Below are positions 42,893 through 51,123 of a stretch of 64,000 nucleotides of DNA, piece after piece. How positions within the stretch are numbered: the first letter of the stretch is position 1; each line of letters opens with the position of its first letter. The position numbers and the translations under genes are program-made. This DNA is from Clostridium gelidum (GTDB lineage Bacteria > Bacillota > Clostridia > Clostridiales > Clostridiaceae), in contig NZ_AP024849.1 in NCBI RefSeq assembly GCF_019977655.1, positions 3,691,001-3,755,000 of the forward strand. Direction: 5' to 3'. The notes under the pieces were generated by a model. It did not search any database. It saw only the letters and a program-made list of their open reading frames with translations, and was not told the origin of the DNA.

Positions 42893-43750
42893 TTAAGCCA
42901 TATTAGTTTTATCTAACCCATTCTCTATAAGAATAGCATACAATGTACCATCTGCTTTCATCTCGTTAATTTTCTCATTTAATGCATTTAATAATGTTGT
43001 ATCATTTTTTCTCACTGCTATTCCTACATTTTCAGTTATTTCTGGAGTATAGCCTTTTAGTGTTCTTAAATGGATATTCTTTTCTTTTATTAAAGAATAT
43101 TTTATGATAATAGAATCAACTAAGCCTGCCTGAATCTTATTACTATTTATAGCATCCAATAATTCAGGTGTATTTTCGAAAATTACTACATCTTTTATTA
43201 AATTATCATTCTTCCATCTTTCTGCTAAATTCACATATACTGTTCCTTTTTCAACTCCAACCACTCCATTTTTTAAATCATCCTTAAAATTAAGATTTGA
43301 AAATGTTTGAACCACAACAGATTCTGAAGCTTTATACAAAGGCTCCGTAAAATCTACTACCTTTTCACGTTCTGGAGTTATAAATATTCCACCTGCTGCA
43401 ATGTCTATACTATCATCAATATTTAATTTTTCTAATAGATTTGAGAATGGTACATTCTTAGTTTCTATTTTATCAATTCCAAGCCGTTTTGCAATTTCAG
43501 TTATTATATCAGCTTCAATACCAGCTATCTTATTTGTATTATTATCAATATAGAAATATGAGATATCGCTTAATGGAGAAGCAACAGTTATTACTCCTTT
43601 TTCTTTTATTGTCTGCAATCTATCTTTTGCAATCGAGGCATTAGTTATTATAGTTTTACTATTACCTCTTACAATAGTACATTCAAGTATTATTGTAAGA
43701 AAATTTACTACAACAATAAATATCAATAATTTCTTTAGTATCTTTTTCAT
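42893..43750 (-). CDS. amino-acid ABC transporter substrate-binding protein
   Basis: 285 residues of the SBP_bac_3 family: N-terminal hydrophobic signal ('KKLLIFIVVVNFLTIILEC', possibly lipid-anchored at the Cys), then 'IKEKGVITVASPLSD', 'AGIEADIITEIAKRLG' and 'TPEREKVVDFTEPLYKASES'. It binds an amino acid or similar polar ligand outside the cell. Site ataggagatttat. No permease or ATPase genes are adjacent, so it is an orphan. A shortened homologue lies at 45606-45987. Confidence 0.88.
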   Translation of the reverse strand: MKKILKKLLIFIVVVNFLTIILECTIVRGNSKTIITNASIAKDRLQTIKEKGVITVASPLSDISYFYIDNNTNKIAGIEADIITEIAKRLGIDKIETKNVPFSNLLEKLNIDDSIDIAAGGIFITPEREKVVDFTEPLYKASESVVVQTFSNLNFKDDLKNGVVGVEKGTVYVNLAERWKNDNLIKDVVIFENTPELLDAINSNKIQAGLVDSIIIKYSLIKEKNIHLRTLKGYTPEITENVGIAVRKNDTTLLNALNEKINEMKADGTLYAILIENGLDKTNMA

Positions 43751-44110
43751 ATAAATCTCCTATAAAATTTACTATTTTAATTTGTAAGTTCTCATTATTT
43801 AATTTTCTTAGAATGTACTGCTTTCTCACAAATAATAAAGCAGTAGTTTTATTATTCCTACTTCTATTTTGCTATAAAATATTAAATTTTAAACATCTTT
43901 CTCTAACTTTCATTTATTTTAAATAATATATTTCTGAAAGGCTTGTTAACTTAACCTTTATGCATTCTTCACATAGATTTTTACACTCTTTTTTAATAAA
44001 TCAAATGCATCATATTTTTCTAGATTATACTTTGCTATAATTTCTTTAATCTCTCTTCTTCTTTTAATAATATTTTATAAAATCTAACAACATTACCTCA
44101 TCCTCATATG
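43751..44110. other. intergenic region with a gene fragment
   Basis: The only coding-like piece is a leftward frame at about 43958-44072 ('EIIAKYNLEKYDAFDLLKK' and on to a stop) without start; it may be the end of a lost gene. The rest is AT-rich and featureless. Confidence 0.35.
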
Positions 44111-44995
44111 TTAAATGGCTTCATTATTTTTCAACTTTTCAACTTCTTCTATTGTAAGGCCAGTACCCATAGATATTTGTTCTATACTCATTCCCATTTT
44201 TAAAAAGTTTTTTGCCACTTCAATTTTTCCTTCTTTTACCCCTTTTTTCACCCCTTCTTTTCTAGCACCATTCAATCTACTCTGCTCATCCATCATTGCT
44301 TTCTCTCTCATCTCCGCAAGCATCACAGCTTCTTTATCTCCACTAATTTTATAAAGTACATCCATAGCTTCTTTAATTTCTCCATCAGTTTTCATAAAGT
44401 TCTCAATCTCCTTCCCAGTAGGATTTGATAAAAATGTTAACCACTTATATAGTTTTTCATTAGACTCTTTATTGGGTTCCACAAGTTTATGTGGTTGTTT
44501 TAACCTATTAAATTTAGGCAACTCAATAAAAATAAACTCCATCAAATCTGTTAGTGGTTTTTTAGTATACTTTTCAAATAATCCATAACACTTAATAAAA
44601 TTCTCGTCTTCTAAGTAGTTAAAATTAAGTATATTAATAGTTACAGTTCTATTTAAATCTGAATAATCTTCACCTTTTTCAAGCTGACTAATTAACATTT
44701 TTGACATATAAAATATTGTTCTCTTAATCATATTATACTGATTTACTAATTGTATTTCTACATTTACATGCATATCATTTTCAGTAATTACATGTAAATC
44801 TAATATACTGAGTTTTTCACTCGCAATCAACGATACATCAAGATGTTTTTCTTCAAAATCCACCTCTTTAATTGAATTCTCTCCACTTAGATTCAATATT
44901 GAATTCAAGAAACTAATCAATATGTTTTTATTTATTTTCATTCCAAATAACTTTTGGAAAACAACATCATTTTTAGGGTCTAATACTTTAGTCAC
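44111..44995 (-). CDS. Rpn-family recombination-promoting nuclease / PD-(D/E)XK transposase-like
   Basis: 294 residues with the family start 'VLDPKNDVVFQKLFG' (GTG start, site ggaagaaggtatagtt). The nuclease core has 'LSILDLHVITENDMHVNVEI' with the Asp and the E-x-Q of the active site ('VEIQLVNQ'), then 'RTIFYMSKMLISQLEKGEDY'. The C-terminal tail 'KEGVKKGVKEGKIEVAKNFL' and 'GLTIEEVEKLKNN' is the usual repeat-rich end of Rpn proteins, often variable in length. The frame is intact. Confidence 0.88.
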   Translation of the reverse strand: MTKVLDPKNDVVFQKLFGMKINKNILISFLNSILNLSGENSIKEVDFEEKHLDVSLIASEKLSILDLHVITENDMHVNVEIQLVNQYNMIKRTIFYMSKMLISQLEKGEDYSDLNRTVTINILNFNYLEDENFIKCYGLFEKYTKKPLTDLMEFIFIELPKFNRLKQPHKLVEPNKESNEKLYKWLTFLSNPTGKEIENFMKTDGEIKEAMDVLYKISGDKEAVMLAEMREKAMMDEQSRLNGARKEGVKKGVKEGKIEVAKNFLKMGMSIEQISMGTGLTIEEVEKLKNNEAI

Positions 44996-45605
44996 AACTA
45001 TACCTTCTTCCTTTTATTATCTCCTTTATAGTATTTACTTATTCTTCCTTTCTTATGCAAACAAACATTCTATTATATAATGATAAATTTAAAGGCACAA
45101 AACATTTCAATTTCAAAAAATGTTTTGTGCCTTTTACACTGTATTCTGCAGGTAAAATTTCAATAAATCAAAGTTATTCCTATTTTGAAACAAAATTTAG
45201 AAGAAAAAAATGATTTTAAATCACACTTAACTTCTATTTTATTTTTAACATAATACTCTTTAATCTTTTTATTGTAAATACTATACAATTATTGTTTTGC
45301 TTGGTGGCTTCATTAATATTAACTACGAAAGGTTGCTGACCATAATATTTCAAATTTATAATATGTTTTAGGTTTTAAAAATGTTCTTATATTCATCTTC
45401 ATAATGCAAGTCCCTAAAATCTATGCCAGTTTTTATATCACTTCTACTTTACTTAGGTCAATTTCTCTAAAAAATGCACGTTTTCAATAAAGGTAAAATA
45501 TTATTCTTTAAAGTTTAAACTTTTTTTCAAACGCGAATAATTTATATTTCAATTCCAAGCAATAGCTATAAGCAATGTTTATGATTTAGAAGGAGATTTC
45601 TATTT
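44996..45605. other. 610-bp intergenic region
   Basis: Holds the Rpn promoter side, a long perfect hairpin (see next entry) and about 400 AT-rich bases with no open frame that has a ribosome site. Confidence 0.4.
45091..45134. terminator. 17-bp perfect hairpin
   Basis: Arms 45091-45107 and 45118-45134 (aaaggcacaaaacattt and its complement), loop 10 bases, with modest T-rich flanks. It is terminator-like but no gene ends beside it; it may mark the end of a lost gene. Confidence 0.55.
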
Positions 45606-45987
45606 ATGAAAAAAATATTCACTTTATTTGTTATTATAAATATTATTGGAATAATAATTGGATGCGGCGCAGGCACTAGGGAAACTACAGTAATAAATAA
45701 CTCAATCGAAAAAGATAGATTGGAAATAATAAAAGAAAAAGGAGCAATAACTGTTGCTGGACCACCAAAGGAAACCCCATTTTTTTCTGTAAATTCCAAA
45801 ACAAATGATCTCAGTGGAATTGACGCCGATATCATAACTGAAATTGCAAGGCGGCTTGAAGTTAATAACGGAGGTTTTAATTTTAGAAAGTACAACTGAA
45901 TTATTTAATGATATGAAAACAGATGGTACACTAAATGCTATTCTTGCAGCGAATGGTTTAGATAAAAATAATATGATTGTATATTGA
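45606..45987 (+). pseudogene. amino-acid-binding protein with large internal deletion
   Basis: The first ~88 codons equal an SBP_bac_3 lipoprotein front: 'INIIGIIIGCGAG' with lipobox Cys, 'IKEKGAITVAGPPKETPFF', 'LSGIDADIITEIARRLE'. After codon ~90 about 150 codons are missing and the frame shifts; the remaining end, 'NDMKTDGTLNAILAANGLD', is the family C-terminus. It is a paralogue of 42893-43750. A strong site (agaaggagatttctattt) still allows a 97-residue product. Confidence 0.85.
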
Positions 45988-46007
45988 TAAAATTGAATAC
46001 ACGCACA

Positions 46008-46040
46008 AAATCCAAGGTCATTAAACCTTGGATTTGTTTT
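46008..46040. terminator. shared terminator between two converging genes
   Basis: A perfect 11-bp stem (46008-46018 with 46025-46035) with a 6-base loop has T-rich flanks both ways; it serves the SBP relic from the left and the oxidoreductase from the right. Confidence 0.85.
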
Positions 46041-46048
46041 AATTAAAT

Positions 46049-47041
46049 TTATTTTACATCAATATCTGCTGGGAATATGATTCCGCTTTTGCTTCTTGCA
46101 ATTGTTTGGACTTCACTAACTATTAAGCTATGTTCTAACATTTGATAACATTTTTCTATATTATTATTTTTAATCATATCTGCAAATTCAATAAATTCAT
46201 TAACCATACGATGGTCATAATTATTTTCATTTACTCTGGAACTTGTGCCATCATTCATTAATATTTCAAATCTTTTACAAACATTGGCTGGAGTATCTTG
46301 ATATATGCATCCAGCATCCCCTTGAATATTATTTGCAATAGGTGCCTTGCAGTCTTTTGCACCAATACAAATACATTTAAATGTTCCATAATCTAATAAT
46401 AATATTCCAGATGTATCTATCCCTCTCTCAATATTAGGGTAGTATTCAATATTTTTAGGTTTTCCAAATAAACCTACTACATAATGGATGTTATAAATAT
46501 TTAAATCCATTAATGCACCACCTGAAAATTTAGGATCAAAGGCAGGTAGCACATTCCCTTCTTTAAAACTATTATATCTACTAGAATATTGAGAATAGTT
46601 ACACTGAACAATTCTAATATTCCCTAAAGTCGGAAGTAACTCTTTAATTTTTTTATAATTAGGAAAATATTGATTCGTAATTGCTTCAAATATAAATAAC
46701 TGTTTTTCTTTAGCTAAATCGCTTAAGATTAATGCTTCTTTGTATGTTGATGTAATTGGCTTTTCAATAATAACATTTTTATTTGCTTCTAATGCTTTTT
46801 TTGCAAATTCAAAATGTAAATTATTAGGCAATGCAATATAAATAGCATCTAAATCACTATTTAATAATTCATCATAGTTATAGAAAATATTCTTAATATT
46901 ATATTTATTCTTCAACTCATTCATTGTGTCTTCACTATTTTTTCTACCACAAATAGCTACTAATTCTAAATCCTTTAAATATGGAATGGTTGTTAAAAAA
47001 TCCTTTACAATCATTCCAGATCCCATAATACCTAATTTCAT
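46049..47041 (-). CDS. Gfo/Idh/MocA-family oxidoreductase
   Basis: 330 residues. N-terminal Rossmann fold 'KLGIMGSGMIVKDFLTTI', the 'AIYIALPNNLHFEFAKKALE' strand-helix and the catalytic 'NVIIEKPITSTYKEAL' with the EKP Lys; the C-terminal alpha/beta domain holds 'FSGGALMDLNIYNIHYVVGL' with the D-x-x-x-Y/H pattern. NAD(P)-dependent dehydrogenase of a sugar or polyol; the substrate is unknown. Site aatggaggaagaaat. Transcribed alone. Confidence 0.9.
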   Translation of the reverse strand: MKLGIMGSGMIVKDFLTTIPYLKDLELVAICGRKNSEDTMNELKNKYNIKNIFYNYDELLNSDLDAIYIALPNNLHFEFAKKALEANKNVIIEKPITSTYKEALILSDLAKEKQLFIFEAITNQYFPNYKKIKELLPTLGNIRIVQCNYSQYSSRYNSFKEGNVLPAFDPKFSGGALMDLNIYNIHYVVGLFGKPKNIEYYPNIERGIDTSGILLLDYGTFKCICIGAKDCKAPIANNIQGDAGCIYQDTPANVCKRFEILMNDGTSSRVNENNYDHRMVNEFIEFADMIKNNNIEKCYQMLEHSLIVSEVQTIARSKSGIIFPADIDVK

Positions 47042-47381
47042 ATTTCTTCCTCCATTTATTGTATTTTTGAAATAACTCTTACTCCATTCTCTATTGCTAT
47101 TATTGCCATAGTAACCTCTTTACCATTATAAAAGTAATTTGTATTCTTATATTATTTCCAATTATAATTTTTATTATAATATCAAATCATTTTATTGTAA
47201 ATTTACGAGCGGATTATACGGAAACTAAAATGCTGTGCTAGAAGTAAATACATTATAGCACATCCTTTTTTATATCTTCCCACTATTGTTACTTTAGCTA
47301 AATTTTTGCTAATTGAACTTACAAAATCACAAATATTAAAATCATCATTAATTTCCTTCGAGCTTAATTTAATTTTTCCAA
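47042..47381. other. intergenic region with a hairpin
   Basis: 340 bases without a gene. A 7-bp stem (47234-47240 with 47256-47262) around a 15-base loop may end the acetyltransferase transcript. The promoter of the oxidoreductase gene must lie at the left end. Confidence 0.4.
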
Positions 47382-47993
47382 TTATTTTTTTGATTTAAAT
47401 CCAAAATGAACTATATCTAATTCCATACCATTATTTTTAAATCCTTTTTCCTCAATGCATATTTGAGAAAATCCAAGTTTAGCTAATATTTTTATGCTTG
47501 CAGGATTGTTAACTACTGCATCTGCATTAATTGTTGCTTGAGGATGCTTTTCAAAAATATAATTAAGTAATGCATTTGCAGCTTCAAAGCCATATCCATT
47601 ATTCCAATATTCTCGAATTATCTGATAAAAGAAGCCACATTTAAAATTATCATTATGAATTACAGGGAATCCTGCTATCCCAATAAAATTATTATTTAAA
47701 AAGATTGCAAATTTATTAGGACCTGAATTATCTCTCTGTAATGTAAGCCACATAATTAAATTTCCAAGACATTCCTCTTGTGTGTTCATTAGTGTGCTAT
47801 AAGTGTATTTAATTACATCATAGTCACCCCATAGCTTAATTAAATCTTCTGAGTATTCTTTGCTTAATGGAACTAAAGATAATCTTTTTGTTTTTAGCAT
47901 GACAACCCCGCCTATATCAAAATTCTTTACTATTAATTTCTCTGTTTCAATTTGCATAGTACCAATGTTTGTTATCATAATCCTTTCTCTCAT
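47382..47993 (-). CDS. GNAT-family acetyltransferase (RimJ-like), with extra N-terminus
   Basis: 203 residues. From residue 32 it is a standard RimJ/RimL-type acetyltransferase: 'MLKTKRLSLVPLSKEYSEDL', 'FFYQIIREYWNNGYGFEAAN' (acetyl-CoA motif) and 'NADAVVNNPASIKILAKLGF'. The first 31 residues ('MQIETEKLIVKNFDIGG' and surroundings) look like the start of another GNAT protein, so the gene appears to be a fusion of two fronts. The start has aaaggaataattac; an internal ATG at about 47900 could give the normal form. It acts on an unknown amine. Confidence 0.82.
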   Translation of the reverse strand: MRERIMITNIGTMQIETEKLIVKNFDIGGVVMLKTKRLSLVPLSKEYSEDLIKLWGDYDVIKYTYSTLMNTQEECLGNLIMWLTLQRDNSGPNKFAIFLNNNFIGIAGFPVIHNDNFKCGFFYQIIREYWNNGYGFEAANALLNYIFEKHPQATINADAVVNNPASIKILAKLGFSQICIEEKGFKNNGMELDIVHFGFKSKK

Positions 47994-47997
47994 GTAA

Positions 47998-48072
47998 TTA
48001 TTCCTTTAATTTCTTCAATTGTTTTTTTGCTTTAAATCCAAAATAATTTTCAAGTGTTATAAAATTATCCAT
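47998..48072 (-). pseudogene. GNAT C-terminal scrap
   Basis: 24 codons 'MDNFITLENYFGFKAKKQLK' to a stop; the piece 'NYFGFKAKK' resembles the end of the acetyltransferase next to it ('VHFGFKSKK'). It is probably what is left of a tandem copy. Confidence 0.45.
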
Positions 48073-48105
48073 AAATCAGCAATCCTTTCTTTTATATAAT
48101 ATTTA

Positions 48106-48150
48106 AAAATACAATTAATCCATAATAAATTGCTATTATGGATTAATTGT
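48106..48150 (-). terminator. terminator of the ccdA-tlpA operon
   Basis: A perfect 17-bp stem (48111-48127 with 48134-48150) with a 6-base loop, followed leftward by TTTTT. Confidence 0.88.
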
Positions 48151-48193
48151 AACATATTTTGCAAACATTTCATTATTTGATTTAAAAAGAAAA

Positions 48194-48796
48194 TTAAAGT
48201 AACAATTTTATTTGACTTTCTAATTCTTCTTTAGTTATTGCTCCAGACTCATCTTTAACAATATATCCATCTTTATCAATAAAAATGGTTCTTGGTATAG
48301 CTGAAATATTATATATATTTGCTGCATTCATTTTATTATCAAATAAAACCTGCATATTATAATTATTGTCTTTTATATATTTACTCGCAATGCTCATTGT
48401 TTCTCTTTGACCATCAGTTAAGTTTATCATTAATATGGCCACTTTATCTTTGCTATACTTCTTTGACATTTCATTAAATGAAATCATTTCTGATTTACAA
48501 GGTGGACACCAGCTAGCCCAAAAATTTAATACTACAGGAGTTCCTTTATAATCTGATAAGTTTACTTCCTTTAGATTTTCATCATATACAACAAAATCCT
48601 TTGCTTTAAGCTTATCTGATTCCTTAGTAGAATCTTTAAATTCAATTTTCACATTATCATTTTTCTCAATTTCCTTACTTATATTTTTCTCAATATATTT
48701 TGATTTTAAAGAATTATATCCAAAGTATGAAATAGTTAAAAATCCTACAAATCCTACTATTAATAATATTGCTAAAATTGATTTTTTATTATTCAT
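48194..48796 (-). CDS. TlpA/ResA-like thiol-disulfide oxidoreductase
   Basis: 200 residues. An N-terminal membrane anchor (residues 6-25) is followed by a thioredoxin fold outside the membrane: 'VVLNFWASWCPPCKSEM' with Cys97 and Cys100, 'FIDKDGYIV' and the cis-Pro in 'ISAIPRTIF'. Such proteins reduce disulfides of extracytoplasmic proteins, with electrons from CcdA, whose gene is 9 bases upstream in the same transcript. The protein target is unknown; no cytochrome c synthesis genes are in view. Confidence 0.9.
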   Translation of the reverse strand: MNNKKSILAILLIVGFVGFLTISYFGYNSLKSKYIEKNISKEIEKNDNVKIEFKDSTKESDKLKAKDFVVYDENLKEVNLSDYKGTPVVLNFWASWCPPCKSEMISFNEMSKKYSKDKVAILMINLTDGQRETMSIASKYIKDNNYNMQVLFDNKMNAANIYNISAIPRTIFIDKDGYIVKDESGAITKEELESQIKLLL

Positions 48797-48805
48797 ATAA
48801 ACCTC

Positions 48806-49483
48806 CTAAAATGTTAAAAATGAAAGTACTTTATTTAAATAACCAGTCATAATTGAAATACCTATAATCACAAGAATTATCCCAGATATTCTATTTATAA
48901 CTTTGTAATTCCTTTTTATAAAATTGAATGTTTCCTTTAGTTTATCTATTAAAATAGCACATATTACAAAGGGTATGCCAAGTCCTATGCTATAAACTAA
49001 AAGCATTAAAGCACCTTTTATAATATCTTGTGAATTGACTGCAATCATCAACGCAGTTCCTAAAAATGTACCAACACAGGGTGTCCATCCTATTGCAAAA
49101 ATCATCCCAAACAAAATTGAAGATAAAAATTTAAATGTTTTTATTTCAGCATTCATCTTTAGACTTCTTCCTAAAAATGGAATTTTAAATATTCCCATAT
49201 AATTAGCGCCGAACAAAACTACTATAAATCCACCTAAAATATTGATAATAACACTTTGCTCTTTTATAAAACTTCCAAAAGTTCCAGCAAGTGTACCTAA
49301 TAGTGTAAATATTATTGTAAACCCTAATACAAAACCTAAAGAATTTACTAATGCATTATATTTACTTTTAGCACCATTTTCATTTCCACCTACAAAATAT
49401 GATACATATAAAGGTAATAGCGGCAAAATACAAGGTGATATAAAGGTTATTATTCCTTCTAAAAACAACAGAAAATATTCCAT
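48806..49483 (-). CDS. ccdA: CcdA-type thiol-reductant membrane protein
   Basis: 225 residues with six membrane segments. The family features are 'FLEGIITFISPCILPLLPLY' with a conserved Cys near the start and 'IGWTPCVGTFLGTALMIA' with the second Cys-Pro/Gly site. CcdA carries electrons from cytoplasmic thioredoxin to an extracytoplasmic partner, here the TlpA-like protein encoded next. Start with aaggggactgataaag. Confidence 0.9.
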   Translation of the reverse strand: MEYFLLFLEGIITFISPCILPLLPLYVSYFVGGNENGAKSKYNALVNSLGFVLGFTIIFTLLGTLAGTFGSFIKEQSVIINILGGFIVVLFGANYMGIFKIPFLGRSLKMNAEIKTFKFLSSILFGMIFAIGWTPCVGTFLGTALMIAVNSQDIIKGALMLLVYSIGLGIPFVICAILIDKLKETFNFIKRNYKVINRISGIILVIIGISIMTGYLNKVLSFLTF

Positions 49484-49583
49484 ACTTTATCAGTCCCCTT
49501 AAAATGTGTTTAATAATTTCATTTGCAAGTTTGCAACATAATTATTTTTCTACTTTATATTATAAATTATTTATACATATTTT

Positions 49584-49602
49584 TATGTGATTAAGTCACA
49601 TA
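49584..49602. promoter_or_regulatory. CRP/FNR-like palindrome upstream of ccdA
   Basis: The perfect dyad tatgtga-ttaag-tcacata, about 100 bp before the ccdA start, resembles CRP/FNR-type half sites TGTGA/TCACA, but with a 5-base spacer. A regulator site is possible; it could also be a small hairpin. Confidence 0.35.
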
Positions 49603-49610
49603 TTAATACG

Positions 49611-49643
49611 CTAAAACAGGTAGTTCAATTTGAACTACCTGTT
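49611..49643 (-). terminator. terminator after the BAAT-like gene
   Basis: A near-complete palindrome, 12-bp stem with loop aattt (49615-49643), followed leftward by TTTTAGC, 38 bases after the stop. Confidence 0.75.
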
Positions 49644-49680
49644 AATACACAAATTATGAGCATAGAAATCAGCTTAAATG

Positions 49681-50469
49681 TTAAGCCAAGGATGGTACAT
49701 TTTCCTTTAAATAATTAATTATTTCATTAACTGATTGCTCATAATTCAAAAAGTAATGTCCCTCTAAATCTAAGGAAATATGACTTATATTATTTTTATT
49801 CTTGCAATTTTCAACTAGAATATTACTCATTTTTTTGCTAGGCCAGAACTTGTCATTTTCAGCAGAAAGCAAGAATATTTTACCTTTATAGTTGTCCAAA
49901 TTAATTACTGCATCTTTATTGTAATTTTTTTCTATGGACTTTTCATGAATTTTGCAAAAATGTTTGTTCTTTGCATCTTCTATATCTTCTTTATCAAAGT
50001 CAAATTTAATATATGGTAATTCCTTATTATTAAATGACCATGAAGATTTAGGCTCTGCTATACCCATACTAAAAAGATTTTCTGGTAACCCTTGGAATAC
50101 ATAGCAAGTAGAAACACAAACAATAGTAATTGCTGATTCCATGTAATTTGATAACAGTAAAGCAGCTTCTCCTCCTTTAGATTGACCAATAACAACTACT
50201 TGATTATCTGCTATTTTATGCTTTTCTTTGATAAAACCAATAGCATTTATAAAGTATTCCATTGGAACCATTTCTAAAGATTTAGGAAGATCTAACACCC
50301 CAAAATATGCTAGTAGTAAAACATTATAATTTGATTTTAAATAATTTATTAAATCTTCACTTAAAGGAGCTGGAAGCCCGGGTCTGCTCCCTCCTATAAT
50401 AACAACTAGTGGCTTGCCCTCATTTTCATAAAAATCACCATAAATTTCTCTTGTTCGATATTCTTGCAT
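49681..50469 (-). CDS. acyl-CoA thioesterase / BAAT-C-like alpha/beta hydrolase
   Basis: 262 residues. The nucleophile elbow is 'VVVIGQSKGGEAALLLSN' with Ser97, the G-x-S-K-G-G/A form typical of the BAAT C-terminal domain of acyl-CoA thioesterases. The acid is in 'LLSAENDKFWPSKKM' and the His in 'LDLEGHYFLNYEQ'. The N-terminal 'PLVVIIGGSRPGLPAPLSED' forms the oxyanion strand. Cytoplasmic, substrate unknown. Site aaggagatgttatt. Transcribed singly. Confidence 0.85.
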   Translation of the reverse strand: MQEYRTREIYGDFYENEGKPLVVIIGGSRPGLPAPLSEDLINYLKSNYNVLLLAYFGVLDLPKSLEMVPMEYFINAIGFIKEKHKIADNQVVVIGQSKGGEAALLLSNYMESAITIVCVSTCYVFQGLPENLFSMGIAEPKSSWSFNNKELPYIKFDFDKEDIEDAKNKHFCKIHEKSIEKNYNKDAVINLDNYKGKIFLLSAENDKFWPSKKMSNILVENCKNKNNISHISLDLEGHYFLNYEQSVNEIINYLKENVPSLA

Positions 50470-50511
50470 AATAACATCTCCTTAAATTTAATATATTAGG
50501 CACAATCAAAA

Positions 50512-50643
50512 AAATAACAAGTCCATCTGCCAGCCTATTTTCCATCATCCTGCGTCAGCAAAATGCCATAATAGGCTCGCTATGATGGCACTTTACTTCC
50601 TTGCCTGATGAAAAATATCCATGGCAGTTTTGGACTTATTATT
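50512..50643. repeat. palindromic element with several hairpins
   Basis: Outer arms aagtcc/ggactt (50519-50524, 50632-50637) and ctgcca/tggcag (50527-50532, 50622-50627) enclose agcctatt/aataggct (50532-50539, 50570-50577) and the alternatives ccatcat/atgatgg and tgccat/atggca, which cannot all form together. It is richer in GC than the flanks. A MITE-like palindrome or a structured RNA are both possible; no gene inside. Confidence 0.6.
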
Positions 50644-50657
50644 TATTTTCATGTGCC

Positions 50658-51122
50658 TTAAAAACTCGACATATAATAAAGTACAATTAATGAAACTGGA
50701 ATAAGTAAATCTGGAATAACCTGAAATGCATTTCCAGGTTTAAAATTCTTTGATCTTATGATTTCCTGAATATGGACAATAGTTGCTCCCAAATATAATG
50801 GACTTACAATAACAATTGTAGCTAAATAAAATTCTCTACCCATCCATATACAGAGAAGTCCTGCAATTCCCTGTCCTAATTCAGCATATCCTAATTCTTT
50901 TTGAAAGAAGCTTCCTTTTTGCCATCCAATAAAATCTGCAATCATATCCGATTTAAATACATGTCCTAAAAATCCTATAAAACTTGTTAAAGTCAGAGTT
51001 ATTGTTAATTGATAAAAAAGAAAGTTTTCTGCAATAGCACTCAGAGTTCTTAAATCTCTATTTAATATAGTTGTAATTATTCCAACAGAGATTCCTATAA
51101 TCCACGAAATTAAAAAGATCAT
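50658..51122 (-). CDS. DUF6790-like membrane protein
   Basis: 154 residues from the ATG at 51122, one base after the TetR stop and 9 bases behind aggggaat. Four membrane segments ('FLISWIIGISVGIITTIL', 'FYQLTITLTLTSFIGFLGH', 'GIAGLLCIWMGREFYLATIV', 'LLIPVSLIVLYYM'). The pattern 'FIGWQKGSFFQKELGYAELG' recalls DUF6790. Function unknown. As it is translated directly after the TetR gene, it is probably under its control. Confidence 0.75.
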   Translation of the reverse strand: MIFLISWIIGISVGIITTILNRDLRTLSAIAENFLFYQLTITLTLTSFIGFLGHVFKSDMIADFIGWQKGSFFQKELGYAELGQGIAGLLCIWMGREFYLATIVIVSPLYLGATIVHIQEIIRSKNFKPGNAFQVIPDLLIPVSLIVLYYMSSF

Positions 51123-51123
51123 A

